This document shows positions 1-10,278 of a stretch of 64,000 nt of DNA, in pieces. Source of the stretch: Cladosporium sp. IMV 00045 (taxonomy: Eukaryota; Ascomycota; Dothideomycetes; Cladosporiales; Cladosporiaceae). Position numbers and translations under genes: made by a program. The stretch spans positions 1-64,000 of the forward strand of contig MSJI02000853.1 in NCBI GenBank assembly GCA_001931905.2, read 5' to 3'. Under the pieces are notes generated by a model. That model saw only the letters and a list, made by a program, of their open reading frames with translations. It did no database searches and was not told the DNA's origin. Each line of letters begins with the position of its first letter. Position 1 is the stretch's first letter.

Positions 1-560
1 AAGACTATTAAGAGTAGTAAAAATATAAAGGCGGTAAAGGCTTAGTAGATATAGGGCTAGGGGGGGTATCGCCGTAGGTAGAAGCTAGGAAGTAAGTAAA
101 ACCGTAGCCGGTAAAGCGTAGCCGGTACTCGCTAACGATTAATCTAGCTATCGCTCTCCGTAAGATCCGTCGCTACTAGAAGACGACCGATCTCCTTATC
201 CCTAAGACCTCGTTCGCGCGCCTATACCGTAAAGTTACGTAGGACGTAAGCGTCTTAGGTTAAGATTTACGCTTTACTACGACTACGTTAGGTGCGATCT
301 AGGAGGTAGCCGAGGCGTTTCTAGTCTCCTAATTTAAAAGTAAGTGAAATAATTAACGATTTATATAGCGATTAATACTAATCTAGATTTCTTAGTAGTG
401 AACCTAGCTGCTATCTACGTAAAGCGCGTAACTATTATATAGAAGGATTTCTAATTAATTAATAGGCTACGTAAGAGTATAACTAGGTAGCAAATCGGCA
501 TAATAATAGAGTAAAAATAGGTTGTTATTATGCATTATAGGCGACGATTAAACGATTAAT
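1..560. repeat. RIP-like TA-rich decayed repeat DNA
   Basis: This stretch is dense in TA dinucleotides, with words such as ctag, taag, ttaa, cgta and gtag recurring, and it has no usable reading frame in any direction. CpA/TpG look depleted relative to TpA, which is the expected outcome of repeat-induced point mutation on transposon copies in filamentous ascomycetes. The composition changes abruptly near 560-600 to ordinary gene-like DNA. No terminal repeats or recognisable transposase/RT motif can be read, so the element type is unknown. The repeat probably continues to the left of the window. Confidence 0.6.
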
Positions 561-1215
561 TAAGTGATGACTATATTAAATGAAGTTTGGATTTTGGCAC
601 TTTAGTATTTTTCATATTTTTAGCACTTTTGTAGGTATGGCCGACCGTCATTCGCAGGTGGAGAGCGACTTGGCTGCGGTGATGTTGGCCCGAGCGAGAC
701 GTCCTCTTGACTGTTTGCTATGTCTCTTCCTCTTTGAAATAACCAACAACACCATCAAATGGATGGAATCCATATCTGGTGGTGAAGACTGCCAGTACGG
801 CCATCATGTCGCACTCGCAAGCGCAAACGGAGACGTCAAGAATTCGCTAAAATTACAGTCGCAGCATCTGACCTCAGCATGGAGATTCAACGTCATTACG
901 GAGGCTGACGGAAACCGTTTGAACTTTGCCCTCGACAGGATGCGCTTCGCTCGCAGAGTAGTGAGGACTAGCCCTGTTGCTTGCCTGCTGAGCCTGCCAC
1001 TTGTTAAGCAACGTCTGGTCGTAGTGGTAATCGTGGTGAGTGAGTAACAGCATCTGCTTGCTTCTGGCAATCGAACAATCCCCTTCACCACATCATTATT
1101 TCCTCTCATTTCTGGTTGACGAAGCGTTCACTCCCATTGGACGACTACCATCTGCTTCGCTGTCTGCTAAACAATCAACACTTCACCGCAACAGTCACAC
1201 CGACAGTTCACAACC
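561..1215. other. Intergenic, promoter side of PaxB-like gene
   Basis: No gene is supported here. Short open frames exist on both strands but lack any family signal. The last about 130 bases are C/A-rich with CAAC and CACC runs, the usual look of a fungal 5' leader, and lead into the ATG at 1216. Confidence 0.5.
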
Positions 1216-2109
1216 ATGCCCTTCGAACTCTCCCACTCCCTTGAATCCTCACACCTCATAGTTCAGCCCTCCGACTCGCGCCTCAACCCACCCCAGTCCT
1301 ACCTCTTCGTGCAAGACTTCCTGATCATCGCCTGCGGCTTCCTCTACGTCCTCTGCTACCTCTTCTACATGGCGCGCACGATCCGCGACCGCCACCTAGC
1401 CGGGCCGGTGGAATACCTGTGCTCGACGATGTCGTACGAGATTTTCTACGCCATCGCGACGACGTCGACGACGTTCGAGCGGGTCGCTTTCTTCGCCTGG
1501 TTTGCGTTCGACGTTGCTTTCGCCGCTGTGGCGATTCGCTACGCTTACCCTGCCAAGGAACGGGGTTGGGTGGCTGTCAGGACTGCTGGGGGTGTGGCGC
1601 TTGGTTTGGTCGTTTTTTGGGCGATTGCTAGGACGTGGCCGGATGAGCGGGAGCAGCTTACGGGGTTTTGGACGGGGATTGTGTTGCAGCTGCCGATCAA
1701 TTGGGGGAGTCTTTGGGTTTTGGTTAGGGATCGGAGTACCAAAGGCCACTCGCTGGAGATATGGTGAGTGTCTTATCTTCCTGGCACGCTTCTCCCTGGC
1801 GTCTTTCTACCGTCTAGCCGTGAGAATGGGGAGGAGACCTAGCGGCCGGCCAGTGTTTTCGTGATAGGATTACTATGCTAACAATTCCATAGGATCACCC
1901 GCTACATCGGCTGCATCTTCGCCTACGCGGTCTTCATCTGGCGCTGGTTGAACGTCCCCGAGAACTGGAGCTACGTCAACTCGCCTTGGAGCTGGTGGAT
2001 CATGGGACTCACTCTGCTGCCCGAAACCATCTTCCCGTTCGTTTACTTGCGCGTGCTGAAGGATCAGGAAGCGAGAGAGGCGAAGGCTAATGGGAAGAAG
2101 AGGTCTTGA
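1216..2109 (+). CDS. PaxB/Pyr4-family integral membrane protein (putative terpene cyclase-like)
   Basis: Two exons, 1216..1763 and 1893..2109, give 254 aa. The intron has a GTGAGT donor, a GCTAAC branch site near 1876 and a CATAG acceptor, and it splits a Trp codon. The product has about seven hydrophobic segments (roughly 31-52, 71-83, 92-110, 122-140, 153-171, 183-200, 216-235). It carries the family layout: an acidic residue in SYEIFY (Glu75), the W..FD motif around Asp99, the N..S....R..TKGHS segment near 162-180, and a Glu (227) in the last membrane helix. Known members such as PaxB, AtmB and Pyr4 cyclise epoxidised prenyl chains in meroterpenoid or indole-diterpene pathways, but many fungal members have no known substrate. 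No prenyltransferase, FAD monooxygenase or PKS lies nearby, so substrate and even cyclase activity are open. It converges on the histidine kinase. Confidence 0.8.
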
Positions 2110-2812
2110 GATGGGGCGAGGTTCGTAGTTGAAGCGGTGTTGGCTAGAGGAAAGAATCTTCGCATTCGGAAGAATTGGCATCGAAGCTCGAGGTACTTTA
2201 CACATCTACCATTCCACACCTGTTTCGATCACAAGGACATAGTACAGGACCGCATATCCAGCAAATATATCTATGCACAGATTCTCTGCCAGATGTTCTC
2301 CATAGCCATGAAGCCGGGGAGAGTGAAGGGACTGATCGGCCTATCGAGCCTCTTCGGGCGCAAGTACCTCCCGTTTCATATTCTGCAATGGCTGGCAGGC
2401 CAGTGAGAGCGACTGAAACGATGTGACATCTCCGTGCCCTCTATTGTGCACCTACCATTGACTCTGGCAAGATGCAAATGTCTCAGAGCTGAGGAGAGGG
2501 TCGATGAGATGATTGAGCTTCTCCACTCACTGTGTGCACATATACTCAGCTCCCACAATATGTAGTTCTTTGCAGGCCAACGAGAGAGATACCAGAGAGC
2601 TCAAGCATCTCCTTCTTCAATAGGCAACTACCCTCGACTTTAGCGTATCAAGATGGCAACAGACCAGAGAGGAAGAGGAGAATTGTGTTTTTGTACGGGT
2701 ATCATGCATCAAAAACGCACCTCAATAGTGCTGCGCCTAGTATGCCGTATTGTGATAAAAGAAATGCCTAAAATGCCAAATTGCCCTTTTTTTGTTTGGA
2801 AACCGAATACCG
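2110..2812. other. Convergent 3' intergenic region
   Basis: This 0.7-kb gap separates the 3' ends of two convergent genes and must hold both 3' UTRs. I see no further gene, tRNA or repeat in it. Confidence 0.5.
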
Positions 2813-5737
2813 TTACTCGTCAATCATCCCGTCGATCTTCGCGACCATGTCTTCAATCTTGTAGGGCTTGGTGATGAACTCGTCCATGCCGCTCCTCATC
2901 ATCTCGTGCAGCTGCTCCTCGCGCACGTTGGCGCTCACGCCCAGGATCGGCACCCTCTTCTCCCGGCCCATGTCGCGCTCGCGCCGGCGGATTTCCTGCG
3001 ACGCTTTGTTGCCGTCCATGACGGGCATTTCCTGGTCCATGAGGATGATGTCGACCGCGCGCTGCTGTTTCGTACTGTCGCCTGCGCCGGCGTTTTGGGG
3101 GTCGGTGAAGGACGCGATGGTAAAGTCGGCGGCTTCGCGGCCGTTTTGAGCGGTGCTCACATAGAAGCCTTTCGAGCCTAGTTTGCGCGACACGAGCTTC
3201 TGGTTGATGAGGTTGTCTTCGACCAGGAGAACGTGTAGGGGTTCGCTCATGTCTGTGCGCTTGCGGAGAGGTGGGTTAATCTTCTGTTGCTGCTGTTGTT
3301 CCTCTTCAAGAGACGGTTGTTTGTGCTGCTCTTCGGAGGTGGACGACTTCTGCGTCTCTGGCTGTTCCTTTCCTTTGCCTTTGTCTTCGGCTGGAGCCTT
3401 ATCTGTTACTTCAGATGAGGCTTGTCGGGTTGAGGATGATGTTGGGTCGAGGCTCTCGCCTGTCTTTCCAATCTTACTACCTTCACCAGTCTGCTGATCT
3501 GCTTCCTCCTTTTTCGTAGATTCAGAGCGATCTTTCTCCTTTATGTCTTGAGCTTTTGATTCTTTTAATTTCTTTGAGTCTTTGTTCTGCTGACTCATGC
3601 CTTCGTGGAGGTCATTGGCGAGGTTTTTACTCTGGTTCTGTCTTTCCGCAGATGATTGCGTTCGCTCGAGATCGCCCTCTAAAGTCGGCTTGCGACTCTC
3701 CTCTGGTTTGGCAGCGGTGCTCTCCTCTTTTGAGTCGAGGCCACCTAGTCGTATTTGGCCCCGCGCGCTATTCTGCCGCTGCTGCTTGTGCTTTTTGTCT
3801 TTCTCCTCTGATTCCGGAGGGTCCGATCTCCTCACGCGAAAGAAGAAGCCAAAAGTGGCGCCCTCGCTTTCTGTGGATGAGACGCCTATTTCGCCACCGT
3901 GGAGCTGAACAAGCTTGCGGCTGATGTTGAGGCCAAGTCCAGAACCGCCGTAAATCTCGTTCGTTTTAGGCGTGGCCTGCTTGAAGCGTTCAAACAGCTT
4001 CTTCTGGTTTTCCTCGCTGATGCCGATACCGGAATCCTTAACCGCTACCATGATAAACAGAGGATCACCAGTTCCCCACTCCGGCCGCTGAGTGGCGTCA
4101 AGGCGTGGTAGTTCGTTCTCGTTAGAAAAAAATACGATCTCCGGCGGGTACGAGTCTGGCCTCTCAAGCGAAGCCGAGATCCTGCATGTAATATTCTTCT
4201 CTCCCGTCTTACGAGATGTGAATTTGATTGCATTAGAGATCAAGTTGATCAGCACTTGACCAATACGCGACAAGTCGGCCATGTTCCAGTTGACGGCCAG
4301 ATCGTGATACTCTTGATCAACCCTACACTCAAAGTCGATGCCGTGCTTGCGAAACTCGGGCTGGAACATCTTGGCGTTGCCGCGGAGTTCTTTGTCGGGT
4401 TGACAGGGTTTTGGCGTCAAGGCCAGCATCGATGAGTCCAGTTTAGAGTAAGAAAGTACGTCGTCAACGATGTTCTTTTGATGAGAGATGCAGAGGTTGA
4501 TGGTGTCAAGAGCCTCGGCGATTGGCGCGGGGTCAACGCTGCCACTTTGCTCCTTTGTCTTGATGGCCTCGTTGATGTCTTCGACGCAGTGTACCATGGC
4601 TGAAAGTGGGTTGCGAATCTCGTGGCTGATCATGTCGATGAAGCGCTCTTGTTGCTGTTTCCTCTCGTTCGCTTCCTCGGCTGCAAGTCGCTGGTCGTTT
4701 TCTGCGCTCTTTTCGGATGTGATGTCGACGACGGAGCAAATGAAACCACCGTACTCGCCGAGACTAACATGTCTTAGGTTCTCGTCACCAATTGGCGTTA
4801 GAAGTAGCAAGCGCCAGGGATGCTTGCTTCCCAACGCGCGGAATTCGGCTCGCAGCTCCGTTTGGTCACGGAAAGCGTCTTGATAAGCACTCATTACTCG
4901 GTCGTAATCATCCGGGTGAATACTCTGCGGCCACGACTTGAAGGACTGGTCTTCTCCCCAATGTGTCGTCAGTTGGTAGAAGTGCTGATTTACAAAAATT
5001 GCGCGCGCGTTGTGATCCAGAATTGCCAGTCCTGTAGGTATCATCTCGGCGAAGCGATGGAAGAAAGGATGCTCGTCCAAAGGAGTCGAGTCGTCCACGG
5101 TCATACCCAGAGCGTCCATGTTCGGGTTGATTCTGTCGTCGAGGTCCTTTTTCTGTGATCGTCCAGACGTAGACACGGTGGTTTTGTCTTCACTCTTGCC
5201 ACCTTGCTCGGTCCTGTTATACATCATTTGACAGATGACGCCCTTGGCATTTTCCGAATTGGACTCAAACAGAGGGCTGACCAAAACCATGTACTCGTCA
5301 ATGTCAGGCTTATTGCGCTCACGAAGTAAGGCATGGCTGGAAATGCGTGACGGCCTGCCGCCATTGATGCATTTCTGTAAAGCGTGCCACGCGTCTGGCG
5401 AGAGTGAGCCACGTTGAGGATGGCCTTGCTCGCGGATGCCGCCAACTTTCTCCCAAGCATGGTTGTAGAGCAGAACCAGCTCGAAACCCCAAAAGACAGC
5501 AGCGGGATAGTCGAATTTGGATAGGGTGACGCTCAAGCTCTGCAAGAAATAGCTGGTGGACACATCGATGGGCGAGCCCTCCCAAATATCTGGCAGCGGG
5601 TTCTTGAAGTTAGGAACAGGACTCCCAGTGGGACTTGATTTGCATTGTTTCTGCTCCGTTGCGGCTTCTGGCTGGCATTGCTGCGACTCCGTTACGCCTT
5701 CTTGCTGCTGGCCCTCCTTCTCTGTGCGTGAACCCAT
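2813..5737 (-). CDS. Hybrid histidine kinase (PAS - HisKA - HATPase_c - REC)
   Basis: A single 974-aa exon. A sensor region with a PAS-type segment spans about 220-340. The H box FIDMISHEIRNP carries the phosphorylated His372. The N box (around Asn498/Asn502), G1 (DSGIGIS, 568-574) and G2 (GGSGLGL, 597-603) form the ATP-binding domain. A receiver domain (about 834-974) has the acidic pair Glu840/Asp841, the phospho-acceptor Asp901 in MDQEMPVMDG and the conserved Lys957. The kinase would autophosphorylate on His372 and pass phosphate to Asp901, then through an HPt protein to response regulators. The protein is predicted soluble, with no membrane helices. A long linker (about 637-829) between kinase and receiver is extremely rich in Glu, Lys, Gln and Ser, which is unusual. 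The ATG at 5737 follows a long upstream region and no better start is visible. The exact fungal HHK group is not assigned with certainty. Confidence 0.93.
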   Translation of the reverse strand: MGSRTEKEGQQQEGVTESQQCQPEAATEQKQCKSSPTGSPVPNFKNPLPDIWEGSPIDVSTSYFLQSLSVTLSKFDYPAAVFWGFELVLLYNHAWEKVGGIREQGHPQRGSLSPDAWHALQKCINGGRPSRISSHALLRERNKPDIDEYMVLVSPLFESNSENAKGVICQMMYNRTEQGGKSEDKTTVSTSGRSQKKDLDDRINPNMDALGMTVDDSTPLDEHPFFHRFAEMIPTGLAILDHNARAIFVNQHFYQLTTHWGEDQSFKSWPQSIHPDDYDRVMSAYQDAFRDQTELRAEFRALGSKHPWRLLLLTPIGDENLRHVSLGEYGGFICSVVDITSEKSAENDQRLAAEEANERKQQQERFIDMISHEIRNPLSAMVHCVEDINEAIKTKEQSGSVDPAPIAEALDTINLCISHQKNIVDDVLSYSKLDSSMLALTPKPCQPDKELRGNAKMFQPEFRKHGIDFECRVDQEYHDLAVNWNMADLSRIGQVLINLISNAIKFTSRKTGEKNITCRISASLERPDSYPPEIVFFSNENELPRLDATQRPEWGTGDPLFIMVAVKDSGIGISEENQKKLFERFKQATPKTNEIYGGSGLGLNISRKLVQLHGGEIGVSSTESEGATFGFFFRVRRSDPPESEEKDKKHKQQRQNSARGQIRLGGLDSKEESTAAKPEESRKPTLEGDLERTQSSAERQNQSKNLANDLHEGMSQQNKDSKKLKESKAQDIKEKDRSESTKKEEADQQTGEGSKIGKTGESLDPTSSSTRQASSEVTDKAPAEDKGKGKEQPETQKSSTSEEQHKQPSLEEEQQQQQKINPPLRKRTDMSEPLHVLLVEDNLINQKLVSRKLGSKGFYVSTAQNGREAADFTIASFTDPQNAGAGDSTKQQRAVDIILMDQEMPVMDGNKASQEIRRRERDMGREKRVPILGVSANVREEQLHEMMRSGMDEFITKPYKIEDMVAKIDGMIDE

Positions 5738-8034
5738 CGCTAAGATGGGGAATGGTGTGTGGATGTATCAGCTGTTGAGGATTGAAGAGCGTATGAAACG
5801 TCCTTGGAGTGTGCAGGAGATGAGGCGCGTGAGCTTCTACGCTCGACCGTGGTGTGTGCTGCGTTGCGGATTTCACGCATTTGCCTCCAGGTGGAAGGAA
5901 CACTTTCAGATCATTTGAAGATCGGAGATCGAAGCGATGACCTTGACGTCACGGCCGCGTCCCCGATGCACGGCTTCGACCGCCGTGTCCGTTCAGCTTC
6001 GACGATAGGAGCCTGAGGAGGAACTATGTTGGTCGTTGTGTCAGTTATTTAGACGAACGATTCGATTGTGAGAACAGTTGTTTTAGTCCCGTTCACAAAT
6101 ACGGTCGGACGTGATACTTTTTGACACGGAGGGAGCTATAGTTCGTTGGCAGGCACCGTGTCTTGCGGCGCCGATCGCGTCATGCGAGGCACGGCGATCA
6201 TTACCACTGAGAATATTGATGAGTAGTACACAAGCACGGTTGATCGACGTGAAGAATTGCTAGAGCCAGCAAAGTAGTTTCATGTCAGCTATAAAGCAAA
6301 CAGTAGCGAGCTGGCGTGGAGGGCTAACAGGAAATACCACCCATGGGTGCGCCTGTCAAATCCGAATCCGATGATGGAAATCGACAGACGACTCAGGCGA
6401 CGAAGCGTCATTCTCAGCGAAAATGATAGTCATCCACAACCTCTGAGGCCCTCGAGTCACATTCTCCACTTCTCCGCAAGCATGCCCGAGTCTTTCGAGT
6501 TCTAGGCCATCGCTGATCAACCGATCCGCATGCTTTCACCACCGCTCTCGGGGTGATACAATAAATCTGGGGCCGAGCAGTGACACAAAGATGATTATGG
6601 CTTTGCCAGAACGATAAGAGCATCTGTCACAATTCCAGTCGGCAAGTCCATTATATGAGAGCTTCGCTAAAAAGCATTCGTTTTATTTGCGATGGATGAA
6701 CAGGCGTTCTGTTCGGGAATCGGCGTTTGTGACTTTTCTTATCGGCTGTCATGAGCTTTTTGATCTGCGTCGCCTGCAGCAGCTCACCGCAGGGTGTACC
6801 ACTTTCCTGGCGTGCATTTGTATGCCAGCGGTAAGAGCAGGAGAGTACAGTCGGTCTCATTGGTACCATGAGCGCGATGGTCTTTGGAAAGTGTTTGATT
6901 GAACATCCGACCCTTGGGTCGATCACATTGGCCGCATGCGAACGAGCGATTCTAAAGTCAGGGACCCCAACCCTAACCCTCTAGTTTGAGATCTGCGGAG
7001 CACAAAGCATAGCTCCCACAGCTCGAGGATAGCACCGAAGAGAATGGGAAATGGCAACTATTCCCAATGTGTTCAGTTTCGAGGCGATTCGAAGACGGTG
7101 GGTGACTGCAAGACCAAGGGACGATTAGAGAGCGCAGAAGTCGGATAAAGCTCGAGGCATGAGCCGATGGTTGCAAGCAGTAGAAGAAAGAATTAAACAG
7201 TGAATTGACAAGTCTAATGATTTACACTGGAGTGCAAAGATTCCAAATTTTTGATTCTAATGGCTGTGATAATTCCTGCCCACTCGCGGCAGATAAGTTC
7301 ATGAATGTTGTAGGGAATGAGTGCTTGGAGGTAGCACCTGGCGAGCATTTCACAGAGAGTATACCTCCGTATGTTCTCAGTGCTGTGATGAATGCTCTGC
7401 CGTTGCTTGAAACACCTGAATCTGGTATAGTATCAGCATGGAGTAAATCATGAAAGAATAATTGACATTTCCACATAATCATCCAAAGTTGATGCGGCTC
7501 AGCCTAGCACAAAATCAACCCCGCCCAATGGACGGCGGCTAAGACTACCTATCATCTCTTGACCTATTTGATGCTTTACACTCAATTTACACTCAAGCAA
7601 AGTAGTTGTCGCCATTCCATACGGCAAAAGAGCGAGAAGAAAAAAAGACACATCCGACCTCTCCAAATCACAACCCTGATGGATTGAAAGAAGCGGGGAC
7701 TACTGGAGCCGACCTTTGCTGACTATGAATAAGTATGTTCATTGAAATCACTTCCGACCCAGTTGTTTGGCCGACCTACATTCGACATACTTTTCAGCAT
7801 CCCACGGACAAACATCCATCCACCGCGGTTGGCTCCGGCAAACGTTCGATTAAGGGCAAAAGTGCTGCAGCTCACCCAAGCGCATAGCGGGGTCGCACTG
7901 CAATTCTGCGGCAAAGAAAAAGTAGTTGAGAGAGTAGGTGGACACCTGACCTTCCGACCTCCTACAACGACCTCACCCAAAAAATCACCACTCCCCAAAA
8001 CCACCCTCACCAACCCCCAAAAACACCCGCAGAA
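5738..8034. other. 2.3-kb divergent intergenic region
   Basis: Lies between the 5' ends of the histidine kinase and the cold-shock gene, so it holds both promoters. Short open frames show no family signal. A two-copy telomere-like motif (AACCCTAACCCT) sits at 6969-6980. The final 60 bases before 8035 are C/A-rich leader sequence. Confidence 0.5.
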
Positions 8035-8361
8035 ATGGACGCCTCCACCGAGCGCCAGAACGGCACTGTCAAGTGGTTCAACGACGAGAAGGGCTACGGC
8101 TTCATCACCCCCGAGAACGGCTCTGCCGACCTCTTCGTTCACTTCCGCGCCATCGAGGTACGTGTCCATCACGCCGAGCAAGCGGTGCTGAGTCGGCATG
8201 GCGCGCATTGATACGTCCCTCTCGATATCGGACTCCCAGCTGACCAATCCTCGCCTTCACAGAAGGACGGCTTCAAGTCCCTCAAGGAGGGCGAGACCGT
8301 CTCTTTCGTCCCCGAGCAGGGCCAGAAGGGCATGCAGGCCTCCAGCGTCCGCACCCAGTAA
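8035..8361 (+). CDS. Small cold-shock domain protein
   Basis: Two exons, 8035..8157 and 8263..8361, give 73 aa. The 105-nt intron has a GTACGT donor, a CTGACC branch site near 8240 and a CACAG acceptor. The product is a single cold-shock domain and little else. RNP1-type KGYGFITP and RNP2-type LFVHF motifs fall in exon 1, and the G.VKWF start and the EG..V.F strand are present. Such five-stranded OB-fold proteins bind single-stranded RNA/DNA and act as RNA chaperones. The size and motif order are those of bacterial CspA-type proteins rather than of multidomain eukaryotic Y-box proteins, which suggests ancient transfer. The intron and fungal-like third-position C bias show it is fully settled in this genome. 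Confidence 0.92.
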
Positions 8362-9903
8362 GCGCCACTCGGCCATGACCGCCACGACGGAATGAGGGGA
8401 TAAAATGAATGGACGGATGATGGGATCAACAAAAATTCACCTGGGAAAATAATGATGTTGATGAGCACAAATTACTTGCCGCCGGCTCTCTGTATGTTCT
8501 CCGTCTTCCCTTTGAGGAAGAGGACGGAACGCAACTAGGTCTTGCCAGGGATGGAGTTCATCGGGCAATACATTACCAGCATACACATACTGTGCCTGGC
8601 GTTTCGGCGCTGAGAGTGAGCGCAGGAGAAGAATGGATCTGTATCCTGCGACCGAATCATAATGCCATGCCACCTCAATTCCGCTGCCATTCTCTTGTTT
8701 GTTGATGTTCGTTGGGATGTTTTTGTTGAGGTGCATTCGTGCGCTAGTCCTCAAAGCGATTGGTATTGGAAGATGTCTTGATGATACCAGCGTTGGTAGA
8801 GATAACTGCAGTCAGTCATGATAAAGAGGGGCACCTTCAAGCGGTGTTGTGGCAGGACCGGCATTCTGGCCGACTCGCATCTATTTCTCTGTTGTTCAGG
8901 TCAACATCGGTGTTGTTTGTTGTTTTCGAGTACATGTATTGATTACGCTTGAACACCGGAGATTCTCACCTTAACATTTCGCATCCTAAACATTAGCCAA
9001 GCTGAGCAGATCTGCATATGGCAGATGTCACCGAGAAAATTCCTCAAACATTCCTGCAGGAGGGATTGTGATGTAGCGGCGCTCGGGCTGCCATCTGGGT
9101 GTCTTCGGAGTATCGCTGGCCATATTGAGTTGGGGAGGCAAAGAGACTCGCATGCCTCTCAGACCGCTGAGGACTTGTCTCGCTGGTTACCTGCACGACA
9201 GGTAGCAATAGCTCCGAGCGGTGTGCCATAATTTCGAGGGATCACCCAGGAGCAATCTGAAATCTGTGATAGTACGGATCTTCGCCCCGCCCCAAGGCCG
9301 CCTCGAAGGGACACTTCCCGGTTCGCAGGGGACAACTCACTCAGGCGGGCGGAAATCTCAGGGTGGAAAGTTGGTGAATATGCACGGTCGCACCGTAGGG
9401 CGAAATGTAAGACATCGACAAGTCTACTTTGCTGGGGCGGTGAGTTGGGATCTGCGGAACCTCAGGCATGCAGAGCAGCACATCGCTGGCGGCAAGACGG
9501 GCGTCTCTCCTATGACCCACCTTCAAGTCCTCTCTCCAGCAATAACAACGGCCGAGGCTAAGGACAAGCAAACAAGGAGGATGCGCTAGACACAGACAAG
9601 AGCAGCCATGGAGTCGGCGGCGTCTACGATGGAGGTTGTTGTGGCTACCTCACCCGCAAAACGGTCAACGTCCAGTCTCCGCGTCTGAGACATGCGGGTC
9701 AAAGTATGAATTGGCATCGCCATATCAGAATGGACATGCAATAACACAGCCAGCCCGAACAGCGGTGTCGATTGAATATAAATGTTGCTTCATCAACCAC
9801 CCCAATCTACTCTTTCCTTCCTCATCCAACAACCAATTCACTTCTAACAACAACTACATTCGCTTCTCCAACCCTTTTACCAACAACCCTTTTCATCAAC
9901 AAA
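8362..9903. other. Intergenic region with hydrophobin promoter
   Basis: No gene is supported between the cold-shock gene and the hydrophobin. A TATA-like AATATAAAT lies at about 9776-9784, followed by a long C/A-rich leader (about 9795-9903), consistent with a strongly expressed downstream gene. Confidence 0.5.
9776..9784 (+). promoter_or_regulatory. TATA-like box of the hydrophobin gene
   Basis: AATATAAAT lies about 120 bases upstream of the ATG at 9904, with a C/A-rich leader in between. The position and the abundant-transcript type of gene make a core promoter role plausible. No experimental start site is known. Confidence 0.4.
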
Positions 9904-10278
9904 ATGGCCTTCTTCAAGACTCTCTTCATCGCCTCCGTGGCCGCCTTCGCCTACGCCTCCCCCCAGGGTGCCTCTGACGGCAAGACCGAGGTCGACGTCG
10001 ACTCCCAAGACGCCTCCTCCAAGTGCGGCAACGGCCAGAAGCTTGCCTGCTGCAACAGCGGCGAGGACCTCATCGGCGCCAACTGCCTTAACGTCCCCGT
10101 CCTCGCCGTCCCCGTCCAGAAGGCCTGCGGCTCCAACGTCGCTGCCTGCTGCCAGACCGGCGGTGCCGACGTAAGTTCCAGTTCACAGCTTGCAGTGCCA
10201 CCAGACCAATCGACTAACATGAACATCTAGGGCAACCTCCTCAACCTCGAGGCCAACTGCGCTTCCATCCCCCTTTAA
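9904..10278 (+). CDS. Hydrophobin (secreted, eight-cysteine)
   Basis: Two exons, 9904..10170 and 10231..10278, give 104 aa; the 60-nt intron has GTAAGT, CTAAC and CTAG signals. A signal peptide covers about residues 1-19. The eight cysteines are at 41, 49, 50, 61, 75, 82, 83 and 99, in the diagnostic C..CC..C..C..CC..C order. Hydrophobins self-assemble at air-water interfaces and coat hyphae and spores. The spacing is mixed: C3-C4 is only 10 residues (class II-like), while C5-C6 is 6 residues (class I-like), so it is best called an intermediate or unclassified hydrophobin. The coding sequence has very strong C-ending codon bias, as expected for a highly expressed gene. Confidence 0.93.

Noticed and set aside
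1216..5737. Secondary-metabolite cluster around the PaxB-like gene
   Set aside because: No PKS, NRPS, prenyltransferase, P450 or FAD monooxygenase is visible in the neighbourhood.
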